This document shows positions 32,421-42,920 of a stretch of 56,342 nt of DNA, piece after piece. Where the stretch lies: NCBI GenBank assembly GCA_002102555.1, contig MCFL01000158.1:1-56342 (forward strand), written 5' to 3'. The translations under genes were made by a program, and so were the position numbers. The notes below the pieces were generated by a model. It saw only the letters and a program-made list of their open reading frames with translations, made no database searches and was not told where the DNA came from. The stretch's first letter is position 1, and every line of letters begins with the position of its first letter. The DNA comes from Catenaria anguillulae PL171 (taxonomy: Eukaryota > Blastocladiomycota > Blastocladiomycetes > Blastocladiales > Catenariaceae).

Positions 32421-35400
32421 ATCCGTCGTGTCACACAGCAACCCAACATGCTGCTTGTCGTCGTCAACGACCACGGGGAGAATGTCTACAACCACTTGGC
32501 AATGATCTCGCTTGTTGGCAATAAGGCAAACCAGGCACTGGCGGCGATACACACCCGTGACAAGAGCAGGTAAAAGGAATCCGAGGCACTGAGCCTGGAT
32601 GCTTTGGTGGGATCCAATATGCAGATGGAATCCATAGTTTGCCTTGGACACTATGGATCGCCATCGCATATGCAGGCTAAAGCGGGAACTGGCCCCGTGT
32701 TGATGGTGCGATTCTGCCACTTGAAGTTGGTGCGGTGCCGCGGAATGGGCGCGACGCTGTTGGGCCAAGACGAGGGCAGCGACTTGTAGAGGACCGGGCC
32801 GTCGTCGTCCAAACCGTCGAGCTTGACCAAATTGTTGAGCGGCGCGGTCAACGTTCATGATGTTGCCGCAGTCCTTCCACTCGCGCCGGCAGGCATGGTG
32901 TTGCGGTCGTCGGGGAACTCGATATGTCAGACGGTGCCTTGGACGCTGTTGATGGCAGACAAGTCTACGCAGGCGTTGGTGGTGACCTTGACCCGCATTA
33001 CCGACAAAGAGGGGCAGGGTCGGATCTCGCAATCTGGCGGATGATGCGGTTGTTGCATGCGTGGCGGACAGAGTTGTCGGGAGCGACGATAAGCGGCAGC
33101 GTCTTGTAGCCGAGGGTCGCCTTGAAACGGGCCGACTTTTCGTATCCCTCCTCGGAACTCGTCGAGTTACTTGCCGATGCGTGCCTCGCGCACAATACGT
33201 TCCCAAAGGCAGTCGTTGATGAACCGGTGGTTCTCAGTCAGCCGGATCACGGTCGTCAAGAGCCGGAAGAGCTCAAGATCTTGCCTTGCCATTGGCGCCG
33301 TGTGCTTGCCGCCGAGAATGGTGTCGATGAGCGCAGTGTCTTGGACGGGCGGCAAGTGGCCAAAGTTGCCACAGATGAGCATGACGATACCACCAAATGG
33401 GCGGTCGGCCGCCTGCTTGAACTGGCGCAGGGCCTTGTCGGCCCGAGCGAGCATGGTGGCGCCTGGGACGAAAATGCAAATGCAAGAACGGAAACCAAAG
33501 GAAACAGGAGGCAAAATAAAGAAAAACGAACCCATCATTGACGCCTCGTTGATGATAATGCCCAATACGTTTGCCCATTGGTTTGCCAGAGCAGGGACCA
33601 CGAAACCTTGGACGCCTGGCAGTGCTCATCGTTCTTGCGACTGATGCTCATGTTGAGAGCCAAGTGAAGCGTCAATCCACCCAGTCTTGAAGCAGCCAGC
33701 CCAGACAGGGCGGTGACGAGCACGGTGCCAGGAATGTCCCAGGCCAATATGCAATTGATGACAGCCTTGACCGCTTGGGACTTGCCCGTACCACATTCAC
33801 AACCAGAATGGGTTTGTCGTTCATGCCGTCCTTGAGCGCTTGTATAGGTCGTCGTTGGAAAAGCTGGAGTTGGCGTCAAAGCACGCGCTGACAGCATCTG
33901 CGAACGAGGCAAACCCGGCGTAGGCGGCGAGCACGGGAGCCATGAACCACACGAACATTTTGTGCTGCATCTCGTTGAGCATGTACAGGGCAGATACAAG
34001 TTACAGCAGCAAGAGTCGGGAAGGCGGCGTCGCGCTGGTCGACAGGTGGGCGGGCGTTGGCGTCGGCAATAAAACCACAGTTCCACAATGCCTTGAGGGC
34101 ATACTCGACCCTGGCGGACATTGTGGCAACGACCACATTGGGCTGCTCGGTTGCATGCTTGTGCTGGGCACGCCTGATGGAAAACTTGGTTTCCCACTCG
34201 CCCTGTATCTTTTGCGTCACGCCCAGGCGGGTGAAACGGGCGGCACGGGCAATGGATGCGGCGTACTTGCGCAAGCTGGCAACACCAATGGTACGATTCC
34301 CACCGACCCAATCATCCGCGGGGCCGCCCGACTCGAGTGCTTCAAGCATGGCAAACAAGCGCTTGAGCTCTTGGGCACAGCCTCCCATGGCGCCAGTATG
34401 CGGACTCATCCGACCCAGCCTTCGCCCACAGAGGCAACACAACGTCCTCCTCAATCTCGACATCGTTGTCGACGCCGGACACAACCTACCCAAGCCTCCA
34501 TTACTGGCCAACCGTCAACGCAAGCCGCGACACTTCTCATCCAACCCAATGCGGCGCCGTGGAACGAAGAGCAGCAACCGCATGTTGGTCGCGAACTGGA
34601 GCCGCTTCTCGCGCGCGTCAGCGTCGTCCTCGTTTCCTTCATCTACAACGGGCGCGGCGGTGCTGGACAAGTCGTCGGGGATGTCGGGAAGAAGTGGGCC
34701 CCTGATTTGAGCGATGACGGGGTGATGGCGGCGGACGACGTGGAGCTTGTCGGAGCGCGGGTGCGTTTGGGCGAAGCGGTAACTCTTGGCGGCCGAGTCT
34801 CGCCAACCGGACAAGTCGTCACGCGAGCCAAGGAACGGTCGCCGAGCTAACTCCATAGTGAACCGGCTCAAATCAGCACAATAATGAAAATAGGAAACAA
34901 AAAGTTCGAAGCGTACAAGCAGAGGCAGGAGCAGGAGACGCATCAGCGGCGTCATCGTCACTGGGGTCGGACGACGAGCTGGAATATGTTGTACACAATG
35001 GAACCGATGGGTGAGTGAAGGTGCCAAAGTGGAGACGATTCAGAAACTGAGCGGCACACCTCCATCATCAATCATCATCTGCGAACAAGGCAATCGGCAG
35101 CGGCGCGTTGTGGCGCTTGCTTTTGGGCGGCTTTGGTGGCGATCCTGAGAGATCTGCCGCAGAAGCGGACGCTTGCTGGAGCTGACTGCGAGAGATTGGG
35201 AGGCGAGAGCTGGTGCCGAGGACGAGGAGCTTACAGCCGAGGCATGGCGCTTGCAGGGCGGAATGATGAGCTCGTCCTCGCTGCCGTCGCCGTCGCCGCC
35301 GTCATCGCTTGGCGTGCCATCCATCTCTTCTGCCTGGCGCTTGTTGGGCGTGAAGCGGCCGACGCAAAAGAAGCAGATGAAGTCGAACAGCGAGTCCGCG

Positions 35401-36330
35401 ACACGTCGCGCAATTCGGGCGGGTGGTGGCGGGAGTCATCCATATGGAACCCAATGGAGACCTGGGACGAGTTGTCCTTGCGCACCGACAGTAGCGCCGT
35501 CTAGCCCTTGCTGTTGAGCACGTCGAGACATGGCCTTGTACTGGTCGACAGGGTGCGATCAAACGTCAACGAGCGGCGGCGGCGTATTGGAGCACAAGAG
35601 ACGGCGGTTGATTCGCTGGGCAATGGACCGAGATGCCCGTCGCAACCATCAGCCAAGCACTTCAACCCGTAAGCATCGCCCGGCAGCAACGAAATCGCGC
35701 ACGGGCAACGTGGCGGCAAAGAGCCCGTCCATGTACTGGTCGAACTTGGCGTGCCAAACCGGGTCGTCCACGCACCTCTTCCACGCTTCGACCGTCTTGG
35801 ACATGCCAAGGAACCAAACGAGACCATGCGAGGCGTCGGCCTCGTGGCGTTCAGGTGGCCAAAGAAACCAGGGTCGGCATGCGGCCCTTGCGCGGAAATG
35901 TCTTCGCCAAGAACCGATTCGATGAACCAAGTCTTGACGAGGTTGAAGCAAGGCGCTTGTGCGAGCGAGAGCGGGACAGCCAGGAATCCTGTGGCCGTTG
36001 ATTTCGTGTCCCGAAAGTTCCGCGGCCGTCGCTGGCCGTATTGCGACCGACAAGACCGACGGATGTGTCGTCAACCGGACATTTGGTCGGCTCAGCGGGC
36101 GAACCGGGGCATTCAAAGATGGCTCTGCATTTGATCAATGGCGTCGGAGAATGGCTGGACCATTGTTGAGCGGTTCGTCGTAAGGCGGATGCGGCGGCGG
36201 CGGCGGCGCACGCCAGCAGCGGCGGTTTTGACCCAGGGCGGCATGGCTGCTGCGCTGGAGAGGCAGAACTTGAAGCATGGCATTCGGCGGACAGCGGGAG
36301 ACTGTGCCCTCCGTTGGAAGCGAATTGCAT
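32421..36330 (-). pseudogene. PIF1/Helitron-like DNA helicase gene, degenerate
   Basis: Minus-strand helicase motifs appear in order. Walker A is CGTGKSQAVKAVINCIL near 33790, followed by TVLVTALSGLAASRLGGLTLH. The Walker B region IINEASMM lies near 33545; Asp is replaced by Asn (usually IIDE). After a probable intron (about 33475-33532, GT..AG) come MLARADKALRQ, PFGGIVMLICGNFGHLPPV (usually GDFxQLPPV, again Asp to Asn), LFRLLTTVIRLTENHRF, a VTTNACVDLSAINSVQGTV stretch near 32950, FKWQNRTI near 32730, and an SRV motif near 32560. Several frame changes separate these parts. Upstream, 34500-34900 has the linker QIRGPLLPDI...LLLFVPRR, like the segment before the helicase in Helitron-type proteins. 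No HUH replication domain could be recognised in 35000-36330. Confidence 0.65.
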
Positions 36331-36444
36331 GAGAATGGCCTGCGTTATTCAATAGCATCAAGATTTCATTGACATTGAGCTCTTACTAAACGGCCGACGA
36401 CTCGACTGTATTGTGTTGCCTTCATCAATATTAATGGACATTAA

Positions 36445-36535
36445 TGCACGGTTGTCCCACCGTGGAAAGGACTAATCCACGGTGCGAACACGGTGCGCTA
36501 GGGCAGGTCGTGTTCGGTGTGAACACCGTGTATTG
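36445..36535. repeat. Right cluster of CACCGTGG motifs with two hairpins
   Basis: CACCGTGGA (36458-36466) and TCCACGGTG (36476-36484) form a perfect 9-bp stem with a 9-nt loop; CGGTGTGAACACCG (36515-36528) is a second stem. ACACGGTG occurs between them. The motif is the same as in the cluster at 30785-31015. Confidence 0.6.
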
Positions 36536-36588
36536 ACACCTTCATCACATTACCACTGTGTTTTCCCCGTGGGGCCTAGTTGGGCGTG

Positions 36589-36842
36589 AGTGGTTGCTTG
36601 TGCCACATGACCCCGTTTAGGAGTGACTTTGTCAATTTGACCCCACTCGCTGTTGAGAACAAGATCTCAATCACTGACAATAACTCTGTGTCCGCCACGC
36701 ACATTGGGACTTTTTTTTCATTCTTTTTTTTTTTTCATTCTTTTTAAAACGCTATTACATGTATTATGACAGACTTAACCAACACTTAGTGCTTTGTGAA
36801 CGCACATTGGGACTGTCATGCTACCCCTTGGTCACTCCCAAA
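36589..36842 (+). mobile_element. Copia fragment (protease region), with a small insertion
   Basis: Sequence from AGTGGTTGCTTGTGCCAC to the ACGCACATTGGGACT block and on to GCTACCCCTTGGTCAC matches the protease region near 25680-25830 of the large Copia element with moderate divergence. It is an isolated piece without LTRs. It is split by the insertion at 36712-36799. Confidence 0.75.
36712..36799 (-). mobile_element. 88-bp LINE 3'-end insertion
   Basis: T-rich run followed by ACGCTATTACATGTATTATG, the complement of a LINE-A/ORF1-type tail. The 15-bp duplication ACGCACATTGGGACT (36697-36711, 36800-36814) is perfect. It is an extreme 5' truncation. Confidence 0.8.
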
Positions 36843-37205
36843 TGGCTGTCCACTGTCTATGTTTGGTACCTTGACCAGCAGCGCAACACCATCACTTTTT
36901 TTTTTTTTTAAATCACTACCACATGTATTGAAGCTGAAAAGCTCAACACCATCACACGCCTCCTCCACTGCACACAGCAGAATGTTGTAGAATGCGTCCA
37001 GAGGAATGGTGATTCAATGCCACCCTGAGGTATACCGCAGTGAAGTTGAATCCGCCTTGTCAACCCAATGCCATGATCACTGATGCAGTGCGCCCTTCTA
37101 GAAAGTTGCGGCAATAGAAATTGACAACTGCACTGGCAGACACAGTTGCAGCAGCGCCAGGCATCCAAAGCAGTGTGGCGGTCCAAGCAATTGGGCAGTC
37201 ACTTG
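36843..37205 (-). pseudogene. LINE-A reverse transcriptase fragment, minus strand
   Basis: The minus strand codes LTRRIQLHCGIPQGGIESPFLW, near-identical to motif B of the main LINE-A copy. The fragment holds the 49-bp insertion at 36896-36944. It ends near the kinase gene and marks the right border of the repeat-rich part. Confidence 0.75.
36896..36944 (-). mobile_element. 49-bp LINE-A 3'-end insertion
   Basis: T-run followed by AAATCACTACCACATGTATTG and AAGCTGAAAAGCT only. Duplication CAACACCATCAC (36884-36895, 36945-36956) is perfect. It holds little more than the tail itself, showing how short a reverse-transcribed product can be integrated. Confidence 0.85.
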
Positions 37206-37528
37206 CACCCTATAATCAAATGCATGACTGCTCCAGTCTTGACTCCAAAATTTTTCATTTACAAGGTCGCTGCAGTGTCAATATGCTTCTTCTTGGCCTC
37301 CGCTGACTCCCTTGCAACAACTTCAAGCAGCCAATCTTGTTCACGGACCAGGTCCTCACACAAGAATTCTGCCCCACGTCCTGGGGCCACACAGTCAAGC
37401 AAAAAATATGTAGTTGTATTCAAAACAGAGGACCAAATCCTCTTGTACATTGGGCTATTTCTAAATGAATGATCACACTCTGCCCAGTGGGCTGCTGCAC
37501 TTGTGGGAACTAAACACAAAGACAAGAA
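37206..37528. other. 3' flank of the kinase gene
   Basis: No domain recognised. An 88-codon minus frame (37259-37525) abuts the kinase stop, but it has no motif I can name and may be untranslated sequence. An A-rich AGCAAAAAATATGTAG lies near 37395. Confidence 0.4.
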
Positions 37529-40179
37529 CTACTTTCTAATTTCCTTCTCCTTGGAGCTCTCACCCCATGACTTGAGCTTTCTGGTCCACTTGCTAAAGAA
37601 ACTGCCACCAGACTTTTTACTGTTAATGCTTGAAGAACCTGCATGTGCTGAGTGGAAGCTCCCCGTGAGCGTTGGATCCGATTGCCCAGTACTGATTGAT
37701 GTTGACAGTGGTGGATTGGCATGGCCAGTTTGGAAATGTGCGCCAGGCGAGTTTGATGGAGGATGATACACCAATGATGAATCAGATTGAGACACAGCAA
37801 GCGTTTGATTGCGCGCGCCAGGAGGCAGCTGCTGAGCAGGTGGCTGTGGCAGCTCCATTCCATGATGAAGCGGCAGGAAGGGGCTGTTGGGCAAGGGCAC
37901 TTGTTGTGAGATACTGGGTTTGACAACAGGAGTGCTGTTGCCATCCAAATCGAGCACAGGTATTGTGGCATTTGGTCGAGCAGGTGATGCAGCAACTTGC
38001 ACAGGAGATAAGGTTTGCGGAACAACTGGTGGAGACTTTGGCGGTGGCGTTGGGTTGCGGTACAGTGGTCTGGCTGCCAAAGGTGGTGAGGTTGGTGGTG
38101 GTGCATGAGATACTGTCGATGTTGGAGGGGCGGTCTGAGTCTTGTCTTTGGTAAGATCGCCAAGAGAGTAGGATGACAGTGAAGACGATGTACTGCGCGA
38201 ATTCTGGGGAGCTGGCTTGGGCTCTCGTGTCGAAATGTGCTGTGGAGGGCAACTGGGCTTTGGGTCACTGGCATTGAGCTGGCTGTCCGAGGCATGAGCC
38301 AAATGGTTCGCTGAATCGGCCGTTGGATCCTGGTTAAGTGAACCTTCGCTTGCTGCCACCGATGACCGACGCGAAGACGCCAAACTGCTTGCAGAGGCAC
38401 GGTGGCGAAGTTTAGCGGCAAACTTGATAACGCTCCAAGTGGCCTTGATCTTGGACACGGCTGAGGACAACTCGCTGGCCGTGATATCATCAGGCGAGAT
38501 GATGACGGCAACATTTTCTGACTTGGTGGGCAAAATATAGTCGTCGTGATCCGTAACCCAAGGATGGTCGCGAACCTCGTCTAATGTGATACGCGTGGCT
38601 GGATTCTTGTCGAGCATCCGATACAGCAAGTCGTACAAATACGGATCGAGCGTCGGTTCCGCATCGGGAGATTCTCGTATCCACGAGCCGGCAGACATGC
38701 TTTTGGGCGGGTGCCAATCGGGTTGGGCGTTGCAAATGGCCCGATAGAGTTCGACGACGCTTGCACCGCGAAAGGGCAGCCTGCCAAAGATCATGCAATA
38801 CAAACACACACCCATGGACCAGACATCAGTGGCGCGGCCAGATGTCGACATACCAGATCCTCCCATGGACGAGCTGCGGCCGGAATCGGTTGCTGCGATG
38901 ATGGGGTGCGGGCTGCTGGGGACGTTGCAGAGCTCTGGAGCGACAAAAGCGGGCGAGCCCGCGGATTGGGAAACGCTGTCGCTGAGCGAAGAAAAGAGTT
39001 CCGACACACCAAAGTCGACAATTTTGAGCTCGTTGTCGGCAGACAAGAGAAGATTGTCGGGCTTAAGGTCCTGCAAATGGGTGTCATTAAATGCGGGATT
39101 GGGTGAATCGTGAGTGTGTGCAATCGCGAAAAGGGGCCGCGAAAAATGCAAAGAAAAAAAAAAGTTCAAGAACCTACTCGATGAACGATGTGATGTGCAT
39201 GCAAATACTCGATACCGAGGACGAGTTGTTGAAAGTAATCACGAGCTCGCTCGGCCGACAACGCCTCGGCGGTTGAACAGCCTTGCTCGTCCAAGTTCAT
39301 GATGGGCCCACCCGAGCACAGCTCAAAGATCATATAAATCTGGTCGCCCGCCTCAACTTCAATCACCTCGTACAACTTGACACAATGCGGATGGTGCAAC
39401 TTTTTCAAAATGGCCACCTCCCGCGCAATGATGGAGTTGTCATCGTCCGTGACAGACAAGGATCCAGAACCAGATCCAGAGCCTGTTGACCGCATGGACG
39501 ATCCGCCGCGCGGAGAGAGTGCGCCTCCGCGTCCACCGCCGCGACCGCCACGCATGGCACCAAGGCGCGACCGGGACGACATGGCCCACATTGCTTTGCG
39601 CATCCGGGATTTGGAAAACTCCTTGACGGCGTACTGAAGGCCCGTGGTATCGTCACGGGCAAGGTAGACGGTCCCGTAAGCTCCCTTGCCAAGGTACTTG
39701 ACAATCGAGTATTGGTTGATTTTGGTTGTGCCGGCGTCGTCTTCTTCCTGCGATACGACTTTGGTTTCCTTGACGGGATCAAACATGCCGATAGAGGCTG
39801 AAAGTCGGCGCTGGCGGGAAGGGGAGGGAGAGCGTCCACCGCCATTTGCGCCAGGCGATGCCGAGCGGGCAAGTGGGTTTGACGGCGAGAGCGAGAGAGA
39901 AAGAGAGGAGGATGAAGTGTGAAGGGTACGCTGTTGTGATGAAGCGGATGCATTTGCGGTGAGGGCGGCCAGTGCGGCGGATACGGAGGCGGAAGAAGAA
40001 GAAGCTGAGGCAACGGCAGCAGCGGACGCCATCCGGGGCGAGGGCTGCATAAATGGGACGGGTGCTGCAGTTGGAACAGAACCTGAGAAAGTGGTCGACG
40101 AGGATTGGACGGCAGCCGGAGCTGAAGCCGGAGCATCCGGAGCGTGGGCCTGCTCGGTATGCACGGGCGGTGACAGCAT
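37529..40179 (-). CDS. CaMKK / SNF1-activating-type serine/threonine protein kinase, two exons
   Basis: Exon 1 is 40179-39178 and exon 2 is 39070-37529, with a 107-bp GTAGGT..TTTGCAG intron that falls exactly inside HR|DLKPDN. The product is about 847 residues. Kinase landmarks: Gly loop GKGAYG (164-169), AVKEF Lys 186, a Gly/Arg/Ser-rich insert (about 195-245) between the Lys and the helix-C Glu (254), HRDLKPDN (333-340), DFG (353-355) and the activation loop SAGSPAFVAPE. The insert position and the GVSELF..S.GSPAFVAPE loop are typical of CaMKK and fungal Ssp1/Sak1-type kinases, which phosphorylate the activation loop of AMPK/Snf1. The C-terminal 400 residues are Ser/Pro-rich and probably unstructured. 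I chose Met 40179 (MLSPPVHTEQ, A at -3); the frame is open further upstream through a hexamer repeat to 40443. Divergent from the gene at 40737. Confidence 0.88.
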
Positions 40180-40285
40180 GGTTGAAAGTGACGACCGACG
40201 GCGGTCCGGTCGAGGCAAGGATGAATGAATGCAGGGATGAATGTGCGGAAAAGCAAAGGAAAGGATGCGGAAGCTTAAGCCAACG

Positions 40286-40389
40286 CTGATGTTGATGTTG
40301 ATGTTGATGTTGATGTTGATGTTGATGTTGATGTTGATGTTGATGTTGATGTTGATGTTGATGTTGATGTTGATGTTGATGTTGATGTT
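40286..40389. repeat. (TTGATG)n microsatellite, about 17 units
   Basis: Pure hexamer array upstream of the kinase start. On the kinase strand it reads CATCAA and, if translated in the kinase frame, gives alternating Ile-Asn. It is more probably in the 5' UTR or promoter. Length is likely variable between strains. Confidence 0.9.
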
Positions 40390-40736
40390 GGTGCTACTGC
40401 ATGGAGTCGAGAATTGTGGTTTGCCTTTGGTTGCATTTACCATACCTAATTGATTGCCCGTGCCGCAAGTACGTATACGGACCGTATGTACGCATCCATC
40501 TGCAGCTGCGGTGAGACTGCCGGCCGGCTAAAGCTGAAGCTTATTGCACGGCGCCACACTCAATCTGCAATCTGCATTGTGCCCTCGATCAGACAACTGT
40601 CGATCTCATCCAACAAGTCATGCAAATATATGCATTCTACTTGACTGTAAGGATGCATATGGGGAGTTAACGTTAACGCTCGCTCGACTCGCCGCAAAAC
40701 ATACGCGGCCCAAGCCACTCACGCACTGTATTCACC

Positions 40737-41279
40737 ATGGACATTCTGGAGAACGCTCACGACCACGACCACAACCACGACCCAGACCATGACCATCCTG
40801 ACCCTGACCCAGACACGGCCATGGATCCGGTCATGGTAATGGACACCGTCGATCATCACGCCCTCTTGCAACTCGACCCAAACACCTTGGACCGCCTCAT
40901 GCTCAAGTCGGCCTACACCGGCCTCCAGCAAGCCTACGCCAACGCTCAAGCCGAGCACATTCGCGTCGATGCCCTCCTCGTCCAGGCCCAGCTCGACGCT
41001 CGCCAGTTGACACTCCAAGTACGGTATGTAGGTCCTTGCAAGCGTGATCAGTGCTTGGCCAGTGGTCACATGCTGCCAGTTTTCTGCTTGTGTTCCTATT
41101 CCTTACCCGCTTTCTTGCCTCTCTGTTTGTTTTTGATTGATGTTAGCGCCCTTGTCGATTTGATTCTTGAAAAGAAACCGGGCTTTCGGCGATCCAACCC
41201 CAACCAGCGACACCAAACGACAGCACCTCCACCTCCTCCCGCCACCGCAAACGGGACTGGGAGCGCAAACGCGACTTAG
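40737..41279 (+). CDS. Small His/Asp-rich N-terminal protein, unrecognised, two exons
   Basis: Exon 1 is 40737-41023 and exon 2 is 41147-41279, with a 123-bp GTATGT..TTAG intron. Because the intron length is a multiple of three and has no in-frame stop, an unspliced reading is also open. The spliced protein has 139 residues. Residues 8-27 are an alternating His/Asp/Asn/Pro stretch that could bind divalent metals. Residues 38-105 look helical (LDRLMLKSAYTGLQQAYANA and following), and the C-terminus is basic then Pro/Thr-rich. I do not recognise the family. AATAAA at 41763 could be its polyadenylation signal. It shares a roughly 560-bp divergent region with the kinase. Confidence 0.6.
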   Translation: MDILENAHDHDHNHDPDHDHPDPDPDTAMDPVMVMDTVDHHALLQLDPNTLDRLMLKSAYTGLQQAYANAQAEHIRVDALLVQAQLDARQLTLQVRYVGPCKRDQCLASGHMLPVFCLCSYSLPAFLPLCLFLIDVSALVDLILEKKPGFRRSNPNQRHQTTAPPPPPATANGTGSANAT

Positions 41280-42920
41280 CTTCCACCATCTTCCTCTTCC
41301 AGTGGTCCTTTGGCCCAGTGCATGTTTACATTGGTCTTTTCGACTTTCTCTTGTACATATCTCTGCACGATCTACACGATCCACCGACTACATGGTTTTC
41401 TTCCTTTCTTTCCAGCACTCCCCGCAACAGCCGGAAGTCGGCACCTGTATGCTCGCCAACTTCACCAACATTCCGACACTTCTCTCCAGCACTCAATTCT
41501 CCCATTTCATCATCACAGCCGCGCCACCCGGAACGCCGAATCAGGCAACCAGTGCTCCAAGCTTTCCAGCTGCCTCCATTTCTTCCGTCACTAGGTGCTG
41601 GTGCTCCTGCAACGGTTTACATCAGCGAGCATTCTTTTGTTTTCATTGACACAAAACCCGCTGCTTGCTGTGAGCTCCAAATCAGACATGGGATGCTTGA
41701 ATTTCCGATACACCTGTACATTGGTAGCAAGTCGAAACATGCAATGCAAAAAGAAAAAGCACAATAAAGAGGCCGACCAATGCCATGCAACGTGATTTTA
41801 TTTTCGTTGGGCGGAACCCGTCCTTGCATCAGTTTGGACTCAAGAACTGGCGTCAATTGAGCACAATGTGCACAGTTGCACCCCTGATCTCTTTGCATGA
41901 TGGACAGTAAACACATTTCTCCAGAAATTTCATAGAAACTGCCTCGCGATTATTTTTGTCTTGGGGCCGTACAACCGTATCAAGCATCCTGACCAGCATC
42001 TGGCCACTGCATGCATAGCCTCGTGGACCCCTCGTGGATGGACCTGGACCAAGGATAGACTCTGATGCACATGGCATGAGCACACATGTTATTTCACGCA
42101 TCCCCACTCCAGCTTTTTCACTGTTTATTGTTGTGGTGGTGGTTTGGGGGGGGGGGGGGAATGCTTCTCAAATGGATTGATGGCCGCTGTGATGGCGCAG
42201 CTCTGGACCAGGCATGGCACGTCATCCAATCGATCATGGGTTCCCACAACGCGAGTTTCCAGCTGTACTCAATCCCAGACCAGTGTATGGGACAGTCAGA
42301 TATAGATGTAACCATATTAGTCAAAGACATTAGGAGTGATTGGCGCTTGCTGCAATGTGATGCCAAGTCACAGACCGCCCGACAGACCAACCAGCCGACC
42401 AAGCAACCAACCAACAGTCCTAAAGCAGACACAGCGGAACGGTAGTACTCCTAGATTGCTTTCGTGATCGGTCAACACCCTATACAAATCGATAACCCAA
42501 TACGCATGGACATGTACAAAACATAATGCCACACAACGCAATGTCAACGAACCACAAGAGCGCTGCGGCTCTCACCCCCTAATCCTCGTGTCTTCACTGC
42601 GGGAAGCCGCCCGTCATTCAACACCTCCATAACCGGCATTGATCGATGGAACATTGTATGAAGAGCGGAGCTCCTATTGACGACCCAAAGTTTGTGATTG
42701 CCGCAAGAATCTGCAGTGTAAGAGCAATGTGACTTAATGGATAGAAACAACTCGAACGAGCAAAGAATGGTCTATTTCGATAAGCTTAACGATACAATAC
42801 GCACACAAACGAGGCGTGGATCGTTGGGAATAAGGAACAAACAAGAGAGAGAAGCGAGCAACTTGATGTTCAGCACAAAGAGACGAGGAAACGAGTCCAA
42901 TATGAAAGTTTTACAAAACA
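41280..42920. other. No gene recognised
   Basis: Probable 3' UTR of the preceding gene up to AATAAA at 41763, then unassigned sequence. Open frames on both strands (41318-41767 plus, 41853-42107 minus with two Cys pairs) lack family resemblance. A run of about 15 G lies at 42146-42160. No retroelement tail or target duplication was seen. Confidence 0.4.

Noticed and set aside
40180-40443. Ile-Asn repeat as the real kinase N-terminus
   Set aside because: The hexamer array is stop-free by composition; Met 40179 has a better context. Not excluded, only less likely.
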